Assembly: GCF_035978755.1 (NCBI RefSeq)
Contig: NZ_CP108414.1
Coordinates: 1 to 64,000, forward strand
Direction of reading: 5' to 3'
Length of the DNA: 64,000 bases
From: Streptomyces sp. NBC_01298
GTDB lineage: Bacteria; Actinomycetota; Actinomycetes; Streptomycetales; Streptomycetaceae
In this document: positions 43,776 to 52,482 of the stretch, piece after piece
How the letters are laid out: each line of letters starts with the position of its first letter
Numbering within the stretch: the stretch's first letter is position 1
Position numbers and translations under genes: made by a program
The notes under the pieces: generated by a model
Seen by the model: only the letters and a program-made list of their open reading frames with translations
The model's database searches: none
Told to the model about the DNA's origin: nothing

Positions 43776-45308
43776 GTGGGGGAATTGACCGTTCCGCACA
43801 TGAGTACTGCGCTTTGCCCAGGGGACTACCTCCAGATCGCTTCGGAGCGGATGGCTGTCGACGGCGTGCCGGAGGGCGAGGGGTTCGCCCGGATCGAGCG
43901 GGTGGAGCTCATATCCGACATTGGCTTTCTGGCTCCGGACTCCACGCGCTTGCGGACCCGGGCTGCCCGGCAGATCGCGGTCGTGTTCTGCCACGGCATG
44001 CCGGGCCCGGTCATGCTGCGCCAGGGTGATCAGTGGACCCTCGGCGAGGTGGATGGCGACCGAGCTCGCTGGGATTCCACTCATCCCTGGTGGCCCAAAA
44101 TGCCCGAGCCGCTTTTCACCGGAGGCCACTTTCCAGAAGGTCCCCGCCCCTTTCGCAGCAGCCTCCAAGGCCCAGACCTCATACCATCGGGCAGCTCGTC
44201 CAAGTCGCGGCCGCCCCGGCAACGGGCAGCCGTGTTCGACAAGCCGGCCCATACCGTCATGGTCGGTGACTACCTGCAGATCCATGCCCTGCGTCACCCG
44301 ACGTGGGACATGCGCATCGACGAAGGATTTCACCGTGTCGAGTGGATCGGCCACCTCACCGGTGAAGCCCTCGGCGGCGTACTGAACGATCCGACCTGGG
44401 CGCGCGGCCGCCTTGCGCTCGCCTCGGTCCACGGCCTGTCCGGCATCCTCGTGCTGCCCGAGATCCCGGTGACCGTCCTGGTCCAGCCCAACCCGGAACG
44501 TCGCCGCTCCGACGAGGACGAAGCCTGGCACGAGGGCCCCTTCTACGAGCTGGCCGGCGCCACCGAACCCGACCTCACCGCGCAGCAGCACGCCGACGCC
44601 CGTCTACGGCCGCAGCCACCCGAGTCCGAGGCCGCGCTGTACCCCAGCAGGTTCAGCAACCCCACCCAGCGGGCTCTCCACCTGGACGGCGTCACCCGCA
44701 TCCGACCCGTCGCAGCCTCCCAGCTTCCCTGGCCTCACGGCTTGTTCAAGTGCCCCTACGGCGAGCGGGCCAAGGACCTGGCCGCTACCTACCCCAAAAG
44801 CCATAGCCAGACCGCCCACGCTGAACTGTTCACCCAGCTCGGCGAGCAGGACTTCGCCGCCTGCCCCTACCACCAGGCCGACGACTGGAGGGCCGTCTCC
44901 GAGACGGTGCTCGCCTTCGCCCGCGCCGAACCCGACAGCGACGAACAGGACCGGCACTACGACGCCGAGCACCTGAGCGACCGCGACCGCGCCTGGTTTC
45001 GCTCATTCATCGGCAGGGGCCCCATCCGGTGGGACTCCGGTCAACAGAGGCTGACCAACGGCCAGCACCGCCTGTGTGCGCTGCGCGCCGCCCGCCTCGA
45101 GGTAGTCCCCGTCTACGGACGGCATCTTCCCGACGACGACGAGACCACGCCGTCCCAGGACGCCCAGGCACACGCCAGGCGCACCGTGGAGGACTTCTGG
45201 TCCGCCCACGTCACCGCCGTCCTCAAACCGGGCCTCCTCAGCACCCACCTGGCCCGGCTCCTCGCCCGCTACCCACGACTGCGTGCCCTTCTACCGAAGA
45301 GCGAGTGA
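43776..45308 (+). CDS. Protein with duplicated domain and C-terminal ParB-like domain
   Basis: 510 residues from the GTG at 43776 (ATG at 43800 possible). Two related segments appear in the N-terminal half: PGDYLQIASERM ... GEGFARIERVELI ... CHGMPGPVML and VGDYLQIHALRH ... DEGFHRVEWIGHL ... VHGLSGILVL. The C-terminal part has HLSDRDRAWFRSFIGRGPIR and NGQHRLCALRAARLEVVPVY, the NGxHRxxAL-type motif of ParB/sulfiredoxin-like nuclease domains. It is divergent from the LexA-like gene and tail-overlaps the next minus gene by 18 nt. Function unknown; a nuclease role is inference. Confidence 0.75.
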   Translation: MGELTVPHMSTALCPGDYLQIASERMAVDGVPEGEGFARIERVELISDIGFLAPDSTRLRTRAARQIAVVFCHGMPGPVMLRQGDQWTLGEVDGDRARWDSTHPWWPKMPEPLFTGGHFPEGPRPFRSSLQGPDLIPSGSSSKSRPPRQRAAVFDKPAHTVMVGDYLQIHALRHPTWDMRIDEGFHRVEWIGHLTGEALGGVLNDPTWARGRLALASVHGLSGILVLPEIPVTVLVQPNPERRRSDEDEAWHEGPFYELAGATEPDLTAQQHADARLRPQPPESEAALYPSRFSNPTQRALHLDGVTRIRPVAASQLPWPHGLFKCPYGERAKDLAATYPKSHSQTAHAELFTQLGEQDFAACPYHQADDWRAVSETVLAFARAEPDSDEQDRHYDAEHLSDRDRAWFRSFIGRGPIRWDSGQQRLTNGQHRLCALRAARLEVVPVYGRHLPDDDETTPSQDAQAHARRTVEDFWSAHVTAVLKPGLLSTHLARLLARYPRLRALLPKSE

Positions 45309-45572
45309 CGCACCGCGCCACACCCGGATGGCCTGGTAGTCGCGAGGGATCGGAGAGCCAGACATCGGGCCAATGTAGGCACCGACCTGGTAGAGCGTGC
45401 TCCTGGGCGTCGTGCACGGGGGGGCCTGACGCCCTGGGCCCATGCCTGCCGCTGCGCCCCTGCGGCCGTCCAGGGCGTCAGCGAGGCAGAGGATTGCGGA
45501 GATGATGCCGCGGGTGTCGTTCCTGCTGGTTTCGCTCAGCACCTCGACGACCTTCGCACGGTAATCAGTCAT
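45291..45572 (-). CDS. Small hypothetical protein
   Basis: 93 residues from the ATG at 45570-45572; the ribosome-binding site is weak. The N-terminal half (YRAKVVEVLSETSRNDTRGI, ISAILCLADALDGRR) looks like two amphipathic helices; the C-terminal half is less regular and overlaps the tail of the ParB-like gene. No family recognised, and it may not be expressed. Confidence 0.4.
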   Translation of the reverse strand: MTDYRAKVVEVLSETSRNDTRGIISAILCLADALDGRRGAAAGMGPGRQAPPCTTPRSTLYQVGAYIGPMSGSPIPRDYQAIRVWRGASLALR

Positions 45573-45692
45573 GCCCGCAGGGTAGTTGGTGCCGCGTGCC
45601 GGAGTTACGTGGTTGGTGTACTCGGTGATCGCGTTGTAGCCCGCCCTCACCGTTCCCCAGATCCCGGCCTGGGTGCCCGCCTTGGCCTTGGG

Positions 45693-46572
45693 TCAGGCGC
45701 TGCGGGGTGACGTCTTGCGGGCGCGGGCCGCGGTCTTCTTCGGCGCCGTCTTCTTCTTGGCCAGGGCGTCGGTCTTGATCTCGTGGACGGTCGCGTCCTC
45801 CTGGCCATGCCCACTGCGGGCCGCCTTCGCGTCCTGCACCGACTGCTCCAGGGCGGCCATGAGGTCGACGACCTGCCCGCTGGGCGCTTCGGCCGGCTCA
45901 GGGGGCTGGGCCCGGACGCCTTCCGCCTTGGCCGCGATGACGGCTTCGAGCGCCTCGCGGTACTCGTCGTGGAGATCCTCCATGGCGCGGCCCGAGAGCG
46001 CCTCGGTCAGGGCGACCCCAGCCTGAACCTCCTCCTCCGGCAGTTCCACGTCGGCCGGCGGCGTACGGACGCCGTCGGTAGATCGCAGTTCATCCGGCCA
46101 CAGCATGATGGGCAGGCACGGGGCCTCACCGACGACACGGAGAAGGGCCAGGCGTTCCCGGCCCGCGGAGCGCGACCTTCGCGACAGCCACCTTGCTGGA
46201 GCGCTCCAGGGCCATGCGCAGCAGGACGTATGGCTTCGCGGAAGCCGGCCCGCCGGCCATCAGGTAGTACGGCGTGCCGACCGCGATGGGGTCGATCGAG
46301 GCAGCCGGAACAAAGAAGATGATATCGATCGTCTTGGCCGTGGGGAGCGACATTCCGTCAAGGTCCTCGTCGGTCACCGCCACGAGCGTGCCGGTCGCGG
46401 TCTCGTAGGCGCGCCCGATGTCCGCCTGGCTCAGCTCCTGGCCGTCGAGCTCACACCGCTTGCTGTACCGGACACGGCCGCCGTCCGTCGTATGGATCTG
46501 ACGGAAGGAGACCGAGTGGTCCTCGGTTGCCGGCACAAGTGCCATCGGAATCGTGACCAAGCCAAAACTCAC
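45693..46572 (-). pseudogene. ku: Ku DNA-end-binding protein gene, frameshifted and without a start codon
   Basis: Two frames give a near full-length bacterial Ku. First part (46572-46126): SFGLVTIPMALVPATEDHSV, SFRQIHTTDGGRVRYSKRCE, TAKTIDIIFFVPAASIDPIA. It goes out of phase at about 46157, where one extra C in gggccggg shifts the frame; the second frame carries on from GRERLALLRVVGEAPCLPIM to a Lys/Ala-rich tail (KKKTAPKKTAARARKT). Upstream the expected FKPTWNGAV is in frame, but no ATG or GTG stands before it, only an earlier stop. Ku joins DNA ends with LigD in non-homologous end joining; no ligD is near. Confidence 0.8.
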
Positions 46573-46665
46573 GGCCCCGTTCCATGTCGGTTTGAAGAGA
46601 CCTCCGTCACCGCAGCGGACCCCTCTCCCCAGCGTCCCTGTAGGGTCTCAAATTCCGCTTCATAA

Positions 46666-46713
46666 TCTCAGCAACAGCTGCATATGCATGGCATTTATGC
46701 AGCTGTTGTGAGA
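46666..46713. repeat. 48-bp AT-rich palindrome
   Basis: A near-perfect inverted repeat: 46672-46683 (caacagctgcat) pairs with 46697-46708, and the pairing extends with tctca / tgaga outside a single mismatch. The DNA is far richer in A+T than its surroundings. It lies upstream of the ku gene's broken start. It could be a protein-binding or recombination site rather than a terminator. Confidence 0.75.
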
Positions 46714-46897
46714 CTCACAGCTCGGAGCATTCACTCTTATGAGTGATGCGGTGTAGGCCCCCCGCCACGCACGGGAAGAGCGCTGTCACCTTGGTCTCAG
46801 GGGCAGTTACTCGTGCGCTGGGGGTGTAGTGGACTCGTTCCATGAAACTGACCCCCTTCGGCAAGAAGGTCGTAGCAGTCGTCAGCACCAGGTCGTG

Positions 46898-47254
46898 TCA
46901 GCCCTGATGCTGAGCGTCATCCGCCTCGAACTGCGAGCCGATGTTGTTCCACATGAAGTCGACCTTCCAGTCGGCCATGCCGGCCGCCCAGCCGAGCATC
47001 GCGGTCCAGACCTTCTCCTGGGACACGGTCCGCGTTTGGTAGTGCTCGGCTGCCACGCCGTCCCGGAATTCGAGTTGGTACGTGTTGTCGTCACGCAGCA
47101 ACACCTGGACATACCAGCTGCCTTCCGTGCCCTCCTCCACACGCTCCAGAATCAGATGCGCGTTACCGCGCTGGAGGTTGGCCAGCATCCTGCCTATCGC
47201 TGGCTTCGAGGGCTTCTTCACCACACGGCCCGCCTCATCAGTCGCAATCAGCAT
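46898..47254 (-). CDS. Immunity-like hypothetical protein
   Basis: 118 residues from the ATG at 47252-47254, with ggagg 7 nt upstream. The protein is soluble, with LANLQRGNAHLILERVEEG, SWYVQVLLRDDNTYQLEFRD and KVWTAMLGWAAGMADWKVDF: the compact alpha/beta wording typical of Imm1-type and related small Streptomyces immunity proteins. No toxin gene is adjacent. Divergent from the next plus-strand gene. Confidence 0.55.
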   Translation of the reverse strand: MLIATDEAGRVVKKPSKPAIGRMLANLQRGNAHLILERVEEGTEGSWYVQVLLRDDNTYQLEFRDGVAAEHYQTRTVSQEKVWTAMLGWAAGMADWKVDFMWNNIGSQFEADDAQHQG

Positions 47255-47324
47255 GGCGTGATCCTCCAACACAGCTCTGACATTGCCTCGGCGAGCAGAC
47301 AGAGCATGTTGTCATCATGGGCTG

Positions 47325-47639
47325 GTGACGACATGGATGCGCTGCTGCTGGGACGAGCAAGACACCTGGTCATACTTCGAGGTCGACGCCGAAGGTTGGG
47401 TGACCCGGCAGATCGAGCTCGAAGGGCCTGAGCTGATCCAGATCGCAGCCGCCTCCCTCGCCGAATGGCAGCAGGCCCGCGACACAGGCAGCCTCGACGA
47501 GTACGACAACCGGTTCGGGATCACAGCAGAACTGCCCGTCCCTGAATGGGAAGGCCACGATCCGGAGGAGCTGACCTCCGACCAGTTCGAGGAGGTCTGG
47601 GACTCCGCCCGTCGGCAGATCACAGCCCGGCCGTCGTGA
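47325..47639 (+). CDS. Small conserved Streptomyces protein, immunity-like
   Basis: 104 residues from the GTG at 47325. Contains CCWDEQDTWSYFEVDAEGWV, TRQIELEGPELIQIAAASLA and ELTSDQFEEVWDSARRQI. As I recall, this family is common in Streptomyces in single copies near polymorphic-toxin or arm regions. It is acidic and soluble. The ribosome-binding site is weak. Function unknown; immunity is inference from size, acidity and neighbours. Confidence 0.6.
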   Translation: MTTWMRCCWDEQDTWSYFEVDAEGWVTRQIELEGPELIQIAAASLAEWQQARDTGSLDEYDNRFGITAELPVPEWEGHDPEELTSDQFEEVWDSARRQITARPS

Positions 47640-47706
47640 TTGCTAGCCAAGGGTGGTCAAGGGGAACGGGGCTGCCTTGGATCGGGGAGCCGGGCAGCAT
47701 GGCGGT

Positions 47707-48192
47707 GTGGCTGATCTTCTATGGGATGACGTGAGCTGTTTCTTCGACCCGGACTCGATGGGGTCGCTGCCGGACATGCGTGCCCCAGGCTGTTCGGTGC
47801 AGGACTGGCAGGCGGTTCTCGATCTTGTCGAGGAGGGGAGCTGGAAGTGCCAGTACTCCGAAGGCGGGACAGTGTTGCCGGTGCCTCGGGCGGAAACCGT
47901 GCTGTCTCGTCCGGTGGACGCTGAGTGCCCGAACCTGCGGGTCTGGCCGACTCCAGATGTTCTAGCGATCTTTCGTTTCCTTGACGACGAGGTCATCGAC
48001 TTCTACGTTGACCCTCGGGAGTTGCAGGGGCAGGAGCGACTTGATGTGTTCTGCGGCTTCTTACGGGAGATCGGGCGACGCTTGGGCAAGCCGGTCCTGA
48101 TGGATCCGGAGGGCGACTACGGGCATCCGGTGCTCGGCTTCGATGTCGAGGCCGATCGAGTCGTCCTCATGGCAGATCCGCTGATCATGTGA
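47707..48192 (+). CDS. Hypothetical acidic protein
   Basis: 161 residues from the GTG at 47707; an upstream frame from 47653 has no better start. SVQDWQAVLDLVEEGSWKCQ, VWPTPDVLAIFRFLDDEVID, and DVFCGFLREIGRRLGKPVLM suggest an alpha/beta fold like SUKH or DUF-type immunity proteins, but no family was recognised. It belongs to the run of small acidic genes between 46.9 and 50.9 kb. Confidence 0.55.
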   Translation: MADLLWDDVSCFFDPDSMGSLPDMRAPGCSVQDWQAVLDLVEEGSWKCQYSEGGTVLPVPRAETVLSRPVDAECPNLRVWPTPDVLAIFRFLDDEVIDFYVDPRELQGQERLDVFCGFLREIGRRLGKPVLMDPEGDYGHPVLGFDVEADRVVLMADPLIM

Positions 48193-48277
48193 CCGCCGCC
48201 CCCCGGCCTGGGGCCGATAGTCACTTGCCGCACCCGCCCTGCCAGCTCGATCATGAAGTCTTGATCGAGGAGGCTTC

Positions 48278-48658
48278 GTGGGATTGTGCCTGTTCCCTGG
48301 GGATGGTGACCTCACCAGCCCGGACGTCAGCTGGTCCTACTCGGGTTTCAAGGCCTTCCGCCGACGCCTGGCGCAGTCGGAGGGGTTCGCACTCCAGGAC
48401 ATGTGGGGTTTCGGCGGGGACCGGCAATGGAGCGAGATCACATCGACGCTTGAGCCCCTGCTTGACCATCCTGATGATGACGGTGAGCTGTCCGCTGCCG
48501 ACTGCGCCAGGGTTCTGCCCCGGCTGGCCGAGATCATCACTGAGTGGGAAACCGAGGAAGGCGATCCCACTCTCTTGCGGCACATCGAGGATGCCCGACA
48601 GCTCGTGATCGTATTGAAGATCTGCGTCGACTCGAATGTTGAACTGCTCTTTGGATGA
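48278..48658 (+). CDS. Hypothetical Streptomyces protein, immunity-like
   Basis: 126 residues from the GTG at 48278, with an excellent gaggagg 5 nt upstream. Contains DVSWSYSGFKAFRRRLAQSE, QWSEITSTLEPLLDHPDDDG and LPRLAEIITEWETEEGDPTL. It is acidic and helical. The family is common and uncharacterised in Streptomyces, often beside other immunity-type genes. No toxin is present nearby. Confidence 0.6.
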   Translation: MGLCLFPGDGDLTSPDVSWSYSGFKAFRRRLAQSEGFALQDMWGFGGDRQWSEITSTLEPLLDHPDDDGELSAADCARVLPRLAEIITEWETEEGDPTLLRHIEDARQLVIVLKICVDSNVELLFG

Positions 48659-48830
48659 CCTTAGGGAGACCTCGGCTGCGAGCCGCGGCGGCTGCGAGGA
48701 AATGACACGGCCGTGAGACAGAACGCTGGCCAACCCGCGTAAGACAGCGCTAAGACCTGCAGGTCACAGCATCGCGTTATGACGCCGAAAGCGAGAACCT
48801 ACAGTCCCACCGGCGATGACCTCCTGTGAC

Positions 48831-48871
48831 TTAGCGTTCTAGTTGGCCCGGGCAGACAACTAGAACGCTAA
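48831..48871. repeat. Perfect 15-bp AT-rich inverted repeat
   Basis: ttagcgttctagttg (48831-48845) pairs perfectly with 48857-48871 around gcccgggcaga. A+T-rich arms in a G+C-rich setting, in the gap between the gene ending at 48658 and the minus-strand gene ending at 48935. It could be a bidirectional terminator, but the loop size and AT-rich arms also fit a recombination or operator site. Confidence 0.7.
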
Positions 48872-48934
48872 ATCTCGGACGCCGCTGACCTGCTGAAATC
48901 CCATAGAGGGACGACATTGGCGCGTGCTGTCGGG

Positions 48935-50239
48935 TCAGGCGTCGATAGTGGGTCCGGCGTCCGGGAGTATGTCGGGCATCCCCTCCACCAGCACTACGAC
49001 CCCGACCACCTCGCCAGCTTCGGTGCGGCCGACCCAGACGGGATAGGTGCCGTCACCTGTCGTTGCGAAGGCCGCCAGCTCGCCGCCGGTGGCCTGGTCG
49101 CGGGTACGCAGTAGGTACATGGAGTCGCTGATGTCCTCGTAGGCGTCCGGGTCCAGGTCCGGGTCTGCCTGGATCAGGCCTTTCTCAAAGAGGGCAAGGA
49201 GCGGTTCCCAGGCCCCGGCATCGGCGAAGCAACCGGTGGCGCCGTCGGTGTCGAATCCGGAGATCTGGTTCTCGATGAACAGCCGAGGATCGTCCTCGGG
49301 CCTGAGCGCCATCTCCCAGGACACTGCGGGAGCCTCGCTGACGAGGAGGCGGACGGCCAGGGTGTCGGTGCGCGTAACCTCGCTCTGCTCCCACTCGCAG
49401 TGGTAAGTGTGGCGGGCCCGCGCTTCGTCCAGTACGTACTCCCCGGGCGGGACGGGGACCGTGACGTGGGGTCCGTCTGCGTGGTCGATGTCCGGGCCTG
49501 AGATAGCCAGTAGCCCGCTGGGCACGCGCAGGGTGCCGATGCGCCGCGGCTCCACCACCGTCATCTCAGGGTGGTACCCGTCGGTCACGCGCACCCCGGG
49601 CCGGAACAACTCCCCAATCGGACCGGGCTGCACGGGGCGAGGCGGCCGCCAGCAGGTGGCGGGAGCGTGGCCGCTGCTGATGCTGTCATCGGCTGCCGCA
49701 GCTGCCTCGGCGATCTCAAAGCTCAGTGTCTCCGGCATACCGTGGAACCGGGCCGAGAGAAGCGGCCACTCTCCAAAGACAGGCCGCTCCATCCAGCGCT
49801 CGTCGTCGCGGACTTGGGGCACGGTGATGTGGGCGCCTCCGCCCTTGCCCCCGGGCTCTTCCGTCCGCCGGCCCCTCCCATCCGGGAAAAGCTCCACGGT
49901 GACACGCGGACATGTTTCGTCGGATTCCGCCATCTGCAGTCCGGTGTATTGCCAGCCGACGGTGTACCGGCGAAGCATTCGCATCGGGTCGTCCAGCAGC
50001 CGCATGTCCAGGTCGTAGGTACGGCGGCCCTGTGCGTCGTAGACCAACAGACCGACATGGTGATCCCGCCAGGAGACGAGCCGGACCTCCAGCGGAGCCT
50101 CCCGGCCCGCCGTCCGGTACACCACCACGTACGGAAGCCCAGCGGTATCCCGCTCCCGGGCCTCCTCCACGGATATCGGCCCCCAGACGACTCGAGCCTC
50201 CAGGTCCCACGCCCGGGCATACCCCACCTCAACCACCAT
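48935..50239 (-). CDS. DUF4241 protein
   Basis: 434 residues from the ATG at 50237-50239. The C-terminal part (about 235-434) is a DUF4241 domain: RIGTLRVPSGLLAISGPDID, VTVPVPPGEYVLDEARARHT and DTDGATGCFADAGAWEPLLA are its hallmarks. The N-terminal part has a Arg/Trp-rich beta domain (VRLVSWRDHHVGLLVYDAQG) unrelated to any family I recognise. DUF4241 proteins are predicted immunity proteins of polymorphic toxin systems. No toxin gene is adjacent. Confidence 0.8.
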   Translation of the reverse strand: MVVEVGYARAWDLEARVVWGPISVEEARERDTAGLPYVVVYRTAGREAPLEVRLVSWRDHHVGLLVYDAQGRRTYDLDMRLLDDPMRMLRRYTVGWQYTGLQMAESDETCPRVTVELFPDGRGRRTEEPGGKGGGAHITVPQVRDDERWMERPVFGEWPLLSARFHGMPETLSFEIAEAAAAADDSISSGHAPATCWRPPRPVQPGPIGELFRPGVRVTDGYHPEMTVVEPRRIGTLRVPSGLLAISGPDIDHADGPHVTVPVPPGEYVLDEARARHTYHCEWEQSEVTRTDTLAVRLLVSEAPAVSWEMALRPEDDPRLFIENQISGFDTDGATGCFADAGAWEPLLALFEKGLIQADPDLDPDAYEDISDSMYLLRTRDQATGGELAAFATTGDGTYPVWVGRTEAGEVVGVVVLVEGMPDILPDAGPTIDA

Positions 50240-50440
50240 CGCCGCTCCCCGCTCGCCTCCGTACCGACGAGCTGCAACATAGCCGCCACCTGCGACAACG
50301 TCCCTGCTGGGTCGGGCGCGGGCTTCCCAATGGAGAAGTCAAGCCATCCGAGCGTCCCCCCAACCCCTACCGAAGGGTTCGATTCGATCAGGCGGACGCC
50401 GCTGCGGCATGCAGGAGAGCCAGGTGCTTGACTCGGACGC

Positions 50441-51010
50441 ATGACCCCTAAATCTGCTGCTGCCGACTGGTTGGAATCTCTCGCGAACGCTGTCGACTGG
50501 GGCACCAAGCGGATCCTCCAGGTCGACTGGACGGGCGTTGAAGGACACCTTGGGTACCGGTTGCCGACCGACTACAAACGGCTCGTGGAACGGTTCGGAA
50601 AGGGAACGTTCGCCGACGGATACATCGACCTGCACGCCCCTGAGGATCTTGCCGCCTGGGCTTCGTTCCATGAGCAGACCGGCGCACTCCCGTGGGCCAG
50701 CAATGAGCAGGAACTTCTGCTCTGCTGGGTCACCGTTGGGGCGGACCCGGATGCCTGGCCCGTGTGTGTGATGGAGGTCAGTGAGGACGATGGAGACCGA
50801 TTCGAGTGCACCGCCACGGAGCTGATCTTGCAGATGCTCACCGACCCACAGCACCCACACGCGATTCCGGCCGACTACACCTCACATTGGTTCGTCCCCG
50901 AGGGCAGCCCTTATCGGCTTGCCCCGCCGGTTCTGACGCTGGACGGCACCAACGAGGCCGAGGTCCCCTATCAGGGCGAGACCGTCGCCTGCGGCGGTGC
51001 CACTTCGTAG
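50441..51010 (+). CDS. SMI1/KNR4 (SUKH) family protein, C-terminus possibly replaced
   Basis: 189 residues from the ATG at 50441. The SUKH start VEGHLGYRLPTDYKRLVERF and GKGTFADGYIDLHAPEDLAA are clear; the fold continues to ELILQMLTDPQHPHAIPADY and EGSPYRLAPPVLTLDG. SUKH proteins neutralise diverse nuclease and other toxins. The last 15 codons overlap the IS110 remnant, so the original C-terminus may have been replaced. No toxin gene is present beside it. Confidence 0.8.
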   Translation: MTPKSAAADWLESLANAVDWGTKRILQVDWTGVEGHLGYRLPTDYKRLVERFGKGTFADGYIDLHAPEDLAAWASFHEQTGALPWASNEQELLLCWVTVGADPDAWPVCVMEVSEDDGDRFECTATELILQMLTDPQHPHAIPADYTSHWFVPEGSPYRLAPPVLTLDGTNEAEVPYQGETVACGGATS

Positions 51011-51600
51011 AGACGTCGGTCACGGATCAGAGCCCACAGGACGTTGACGCGGCGGCGGGCGAGGGCGATCACGGCCTGCGTGTGGCGTTTTCCCTCGGCG
51101 CGTTTGCGGTCGTAGAAGGTCCGGGAGTTGGGGTCGTAGCGGACGCTGGTCAGCGCGGACATGTAGAAGACGCGCTGGAGGCCTCGATGGTGGTGACGGG
51201 GGCGGTGGAGGTTGCCGCTCTTCTTCCCCGAGTCGTGCGGCGCCGGCGCGAGGCCGGCGAAGGCGGCCAGCCGGTCCGGGGTCGCGAAGAAGGTGATGTC
51301 GCTGCCGACTCCGGCGAGGAATTCGGCGCCGAGGAGGGGGCCGATACCGGGCATGCTCGTGATGATCTCCGCGAGGTCGTGGGCGCGGAAGCGGTCCTCG
51401 ATGAGCCGGTCGACCTCCGCGACTTCCTCGTTCAACACCCGCACGTCTCCGGCGATGGTCCGCACGAGCTGGGCGATGACCGTCTCGCCGGGGACCGCGG
51501 TGTGCTGCTGTTCGGCGGCCTCGACTGCTGTCGTCGCGAGCTCTTCCGGACTGCGGACGCTCCGAGCGCGGAGCCAGCGCGTCAGTCGGGCGATGCCTAT
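50971..51600 (-). pseudogene. IS110-family transposase, C-terminal half
   Basis: Reads ARLTRWLRARSVRSPEELAT, AEIITSMPGIGPLLGAEFLA, FATPDRLAAFAGLAPAPHDS and FYDRKRAEGKRHTQAVIALA: the Tnp2-type C-terminal domain, with the SGKKSGN serine motif. The N-terminal RuvC-like half is missing. It is joined in frame, near 51603, to a fragment of an unrelated transposase, giving one chimeric open frame. Confidence 0.8.
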
Positions 51601-51929
51601 GCGGCGGATCAGCTCGACGGGCAGGTCGCGCAGGACCCAGGCCAGGCGGGTGAGGTCGTAGCCGGCATCGCTGACGATCACGATGGCCGGGTCCCCGGCC
51701 TGCCACTGCCCCGCGGTGATGAGTCGTTCAACGACTCCTCGGAGCTGGGCGGCGGTGATCGCGGTTGCGTCGTCGATCGGTCCGAGCCGGACCGCGTCAC
51801 CGCGCCGTCCGGGAACAGCAGCTCGAACAACTTATCGCGCCGGGCGGTCAGACACTCGTAGAACTCGCCCCGGAAGCGTGACGCTTCCGCGAACGCTTCC
51901 CTCCGGACAGCACCAGGCAGCAGACTCAC
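51601..51929 (-). pseudogene. Remnant of an unrelated transposase
   Basis: From the right: MSLLPGAVRREAFAEASRFR, GEFYECLTARRDKLFEL, then an internal deletion and frameshift, then GPIDDATAITAAQLRGVVER, AGDPAIVIVSDAGYDLTRLA, WVLRDLPVELI. This matches the N-terminal half of a transposase common in Streptomyces; the exact IS family was not determined. The tail has been swapped for IS110 sequence. A 11-bp inverted repeat (cggccttcgtc, 51933-51943 with 51980-51990) lies at its 5' side. Confidence 0.6.
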
Positions 51930-52079
51930 CTACGGCCTTCGTCGTGGTCACACGCATCCTTGGTCGGAGCACATGATCAGACGAAGGCCGCCCCCACGTC
52001 CGGCGAATGCCCAGGTGAGCGACCCAGTTCGACGGACGATTCGAGTGGGACTTGAGGCCCGGATCTGGGCTTCGGGCTC

Positions 52080-52418
52080 CTACTCGGCCCGTAGGTACCG
52101 ACCCCAGATCTGGGCCTTGTGGTAGGGGCCGGCCCCGTCGCAGTCGTACTGCGGCGCGTCAAAGGTCACCCAGTACAGCAGCTCGCCGCTGAGCGAGAGG
52201 GCATGTTCGTTGGGTTCGGGTGCACCCATGGCATCGATCGTTCCAGCAAACTCGACCTGCCAAGGACCGTCCCAGTCCTGGTCGCGAACAACCGTGACCC
52301 GGCTGCCCGGTGCCAGTGCACTCGTCGGCCATGCCTGGCTCAAGGGACGACCGAGGACCTGCTCGATCGCCTGGCGGTCGTCTACGTCCGCAGGAACAGG
52401 GCTGGAACTGTCTGTCAT
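52080..52418 (-). CDS. Hypothetical Streptomyces protein
   Basis: 112 residues from the ATG at 52416-52418. Contains IEQVLGRPLSQAWPTSALAP, RVTVVRDQDWDGPWQVEFAG and HALSLSGELLYWVTFDAPQY, ending AQIWGRYLRAE. This wording is common among uncharacterised Streptomyces proteins, possibly an SH3-like small domain related to immunity proteins. It sits between two transposase remnants. Confidence 0.6.
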   Translation of the reverse strand: MTDSSSPVPADVDDRQAIEQVLGRPLSQAWPTSALAPGSRVTVVRDQDWDGPWQVEFAGTIDAMGAPEPNEHALSLSGELLYWVTFDAPQYDCDGAGPYHKAQIWGRYLRAE

Positions 52419-52482
52419 GCCGCCCACTCTGCCCGCACCCCTTCAGGAGCGCCAGAAGATAAAGAACTTCCCAATAGGGATG

